The notes under the pieces are model-generated. The model searched no databases. It had not been told where the DNA came from and saw only the letters and a list, made by a program, of their open reading frames with translations. From assembly GCA_009602725.1 (NCBI GenBank), contig WELB01000008.1:1421078-1432972 (forward strand): 11,895 bases of DNA, read 5' to 3'. Numbering within the stretch: position 1 is the first letter of the stretch; every line of letters begins with the position of its first letter. The DNA is from Spirogloea muscicola. Lineage: Eukaryota; Streptophyta; Zygnematophyceae; Spirogloeales; Spirogloeaceae. A program made the position numbers and the translations under genes. Positions 1-11,895 of this stretch are shown here, in pieces.

Positions 1-55
<55 letters not shown>
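1..55. repeat. poly-A homopolymer, left edge
   Basis: Fifty-five consecutive A residues switch abruptly to a very GC-rich stretch. The run sits directly against the 5' end of the EF-G gene, where a cDNA poly-A tail would not be. Because the gene keeps its introns, it is not a retrocopy tail. An assembly or library artefact, or gap padding, is the likeliest explanation; a genuine A tract cannot be excluded. Confidence 0.9.
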
Positions 56-59
<4 letters not shown>

Positions 60-126
60 CCTCTGGCTGGCCGTGCGCCGGGCGCCGGCGCGCGGGGCCG
101 GCTCGCGGAGTAGCTCCTGGCGGGGC

Positions 127-6987
<6,861 letters not shown>

Positions 6988-7434
6988 GCTGACTCCCGAC
7001 ATGTCACTTGTCTCGTTGTCCATGCTTACGGCATACTTGTCGGCTCAGAGGCCACCATAGCATGGAATCTCTGGCTTACTCCCACTCTGCTTGACTATTG
7101 CAGTGGTCATGAAACTCGGTGCAAATTGCACAAAGTCGATGTCATACATATTCTACAGGGATAGGCAGATTGACACCTGCGCCCCACCAACGCATTCAAG
7201 TCTTTCTGAAGTCCAAATGCTCAGCACCTAGACCTGTTGACTTTTGCTAGAAGTGGGTCAGACTAGGTGTACGTGCAGACGCTTTTGGGAGCAGAGAGCC
7301 AATCCAGATGTGAGGAGCGTTTGATTGCCATCAATACTGCCTTAACCTAATGATAGTTCCAAGAACGTTACCCCTGATTGCCCCACAGAATATTTGGAAA
7401 TTTTGGGTCTGTATAAGGTTGTCATGGATATAAA

Positions 7435-7439
7435 TTACA
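7435..7439 (-). terminator. candidate MAP kinase polyadenylation signal (TGTAA)
   Basis: TTACA on the plus strand reads TGTAA on the minus strand, about 765 bases beyond the 8206-8204 stop. It was the first good match I found downstream of the kinase gene. It lies inside the region also used by the proposed EF-G 3' UTR, so the two transcripts could overlap antisense. Confidence 0.25.
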
Positions 7440-7800
7440 TGAAGCTGTGAGATAGCTGTCAGCACTCCACATTGTACAGTTTGTTTGACGTTCTTGTTCC
7501 TCTTGTTCCTCTCCTTTATACAAACACCGGTGCTTCCAAGATCACCAATGTCTGATAAACTGACTTATATCTCAAGCGTCACAAGAGTTGAGGGACTGCT
7601 TGCGCGGTTCTGACAAGGAGCACTCGATAAGAAAGCGCGCAGGCCTCCATCATGCAGGCAATTGAGCAAAGGCTGGAATAGTGCAAGCTCAAGTGAACCA
7701 GGTGCTCATCCGGGTGCACATTCCCCTATTCTTGCAACAGGTCTGCTGCCTGCTGCCAACAGGAAGCGCCCTCATGTACCTCCAGCTGACAATCATTTGT

Positions 7801-7938
7801 TGTAAATACGTCACATGGCCCTTGTGTCAAAGAAGAAGCTCCCTGAATTAGCACTTGAGACTTGTTGCGTACAACCATCAGATCATCAGAGCCATCATCA
7901 ATGTGAACAATGTTCTAAATAATAATCCGCTACTGTAA
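7801..7938 (+). terminator. candidate EF-G polyadenylation signals (TGTAA)
   Basis: TGTAA at 7801-7805 and 7934-7938 lies about 0.8 to 0.95 kb after the EF-G stop, a spacing typical of long green-algal 3' UTRs. The motif is only five bases long, so chance occurrence is common. The assignment depends on the organism being a chlorophyte. Confidence 0.3.
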
Positions 7939-8203
7939 ATCAGCGTCAACAAGCCCTGCTCACCATAGCAACAATGGAAGCCCCTGGCTTTGACCACAGC
8001 AAGGGACTAATAACAAGACAGCATAAGGAGCATGAATGACACCCCCAAGAAACGAGTTCTGTACGAATGAATGTGGTTGCATGCTGTGCCCTGCTCACAA
8101 TGGCGTGCAGGAGCAAAGTGAATGTAGAAATACATAATCTGTCTGAAATTCCAATCTCCAGTGGGCCAGCAATCCTGGAGCTCCAGACCACCCAAGCTAT
8201 GTA

Positions 8204-11632
<3,429 letters not shown>

Positions 11633-11773
11633 GATCCGCGCAGGCCCCCGGGGAGGGGGCACGAGCGCGGGCCCCGGGGCGCGGTGCGCGGCGTCCCGCT
11701 CCGGGCGGACCCGCGCCGGGAAGCAGCACAGCCACCGCGGCGGCAGCGGCGCCACGGGGAGCGCCACGGGCGG
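11633..11773 (-). promoter_or_regulatory. GC-rich 5' flank / 5' UTR of the MAP kinase gene
   Basis: About 140 very GC-rich bases precede ATG 11632 on the minus strand. The frame stays open to GTG 11767 and encodes a Pro/Arg/Ala-rich stretch, but it has no ATG and is not conserved in MAP kinases, so it is read as 5' UTR and proximal promoter. No TATA box was seen. The region is cut by the terminal homopolymer. Confidence 0.55.

Positions 11774-11895
<122 letters not shown>

Larger units (their letters stand above)
6988..8203. other. convergent intergenic region / 3' UTRs
   Basis: About 1.2 kb lies between the EF-G stop and the farthest proposed MAP kinase stop. I saw no conserved coding frame; the short open frames here (for example 7946-8191 minus) resemble no family I know. 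A pyrimidine-rich patch at 7491-7517 contains TCTTGTTCC twice in tandem (7492-7509). TGTAA motifs, the usual polyadenylation signal of chlorophyte algae, occur on the plus strand at 7801-7805 and 7934-7938, and on the minus strand at 7439-7435. Confidence 0.7.

Noticed and set aside
1-55. Poly-A as the mark of a processed retrogene or retrotransposon
   Set aside because: The run is on the 5' side of an intron-containing gene, and no target-site duplication or element coding sequence was seen.
7946-8195. Short minus-strand frames in the intergenic region
   Set aside because: They are Cys/Leu/Ser-rich, without conserved motifs or splice support, and of a length expected by chance.
11633-11767. 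N-terminal extension of the MAP kinase upstream of ATG 11632
   Set aside because: The frame is open but starts only at GTG and is not conserved. ATG 11632 has a good context and leads directly into the conserved FFTEYGEA start.

Overview
This is a nuclear genomic fragment from a eukaryote, most likely a green alga (Chlorophyta; a trebouxiophyte is possible but not shown). Three things support this. Two plant-type proteins are cut into many short exons by spliceosomal introns. The kinase is of the TDY (plant group D) MAP kinase class. Telomere-like motifs of the TTTAGGG type found in plants and many green algae occur inside introns. No bacterial operon, tRNA, rRNA, CRISPR array or mobile element was seen.

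Layout: a 55-base poly-A run (1-55); a plus-strand gene for mitochondrial elongation factor G, 21 exons (about 127-6987); a non-coding convergent intergenic region (6988-8203); a minus-strand TDY-type MAP kinase gene, about 11 exons, read from 11632 down to about 8204 or 8405; a GC-rich 5' flank (11633-11773); and a 122-base poly-A run on the plus strand (11774-11895). The genes lie tail to tail, and each 5' end abuts a homopolymer, so neither promoter is fully present.

The exon maps were built by hand from reading frames, GT-AG sites (one GC-AG) and recalled family conservation. In the EF-G gene all 21 exons join in phase except for one apparently missing T in a T run of exon 7. In the MAP kinase, exons 1-8 join cleanly through the kinase core, but the C-terminal exon 9 has a phase mismatch with exon 8, so the tail is less certain.

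The two genes are not functionally linked: one is organelle translation, the other cytosolic/nuclear signalling. I found no convincing novel system. The points worth checking are the two reading-frame breaks, the poly-A ends that seem to cut off the EF-G mitochondrial presequence, the GC-AG intron, telomere-like motifs in three introns, stop-free introns, and possibly overlapping convergent 3' UTRs.
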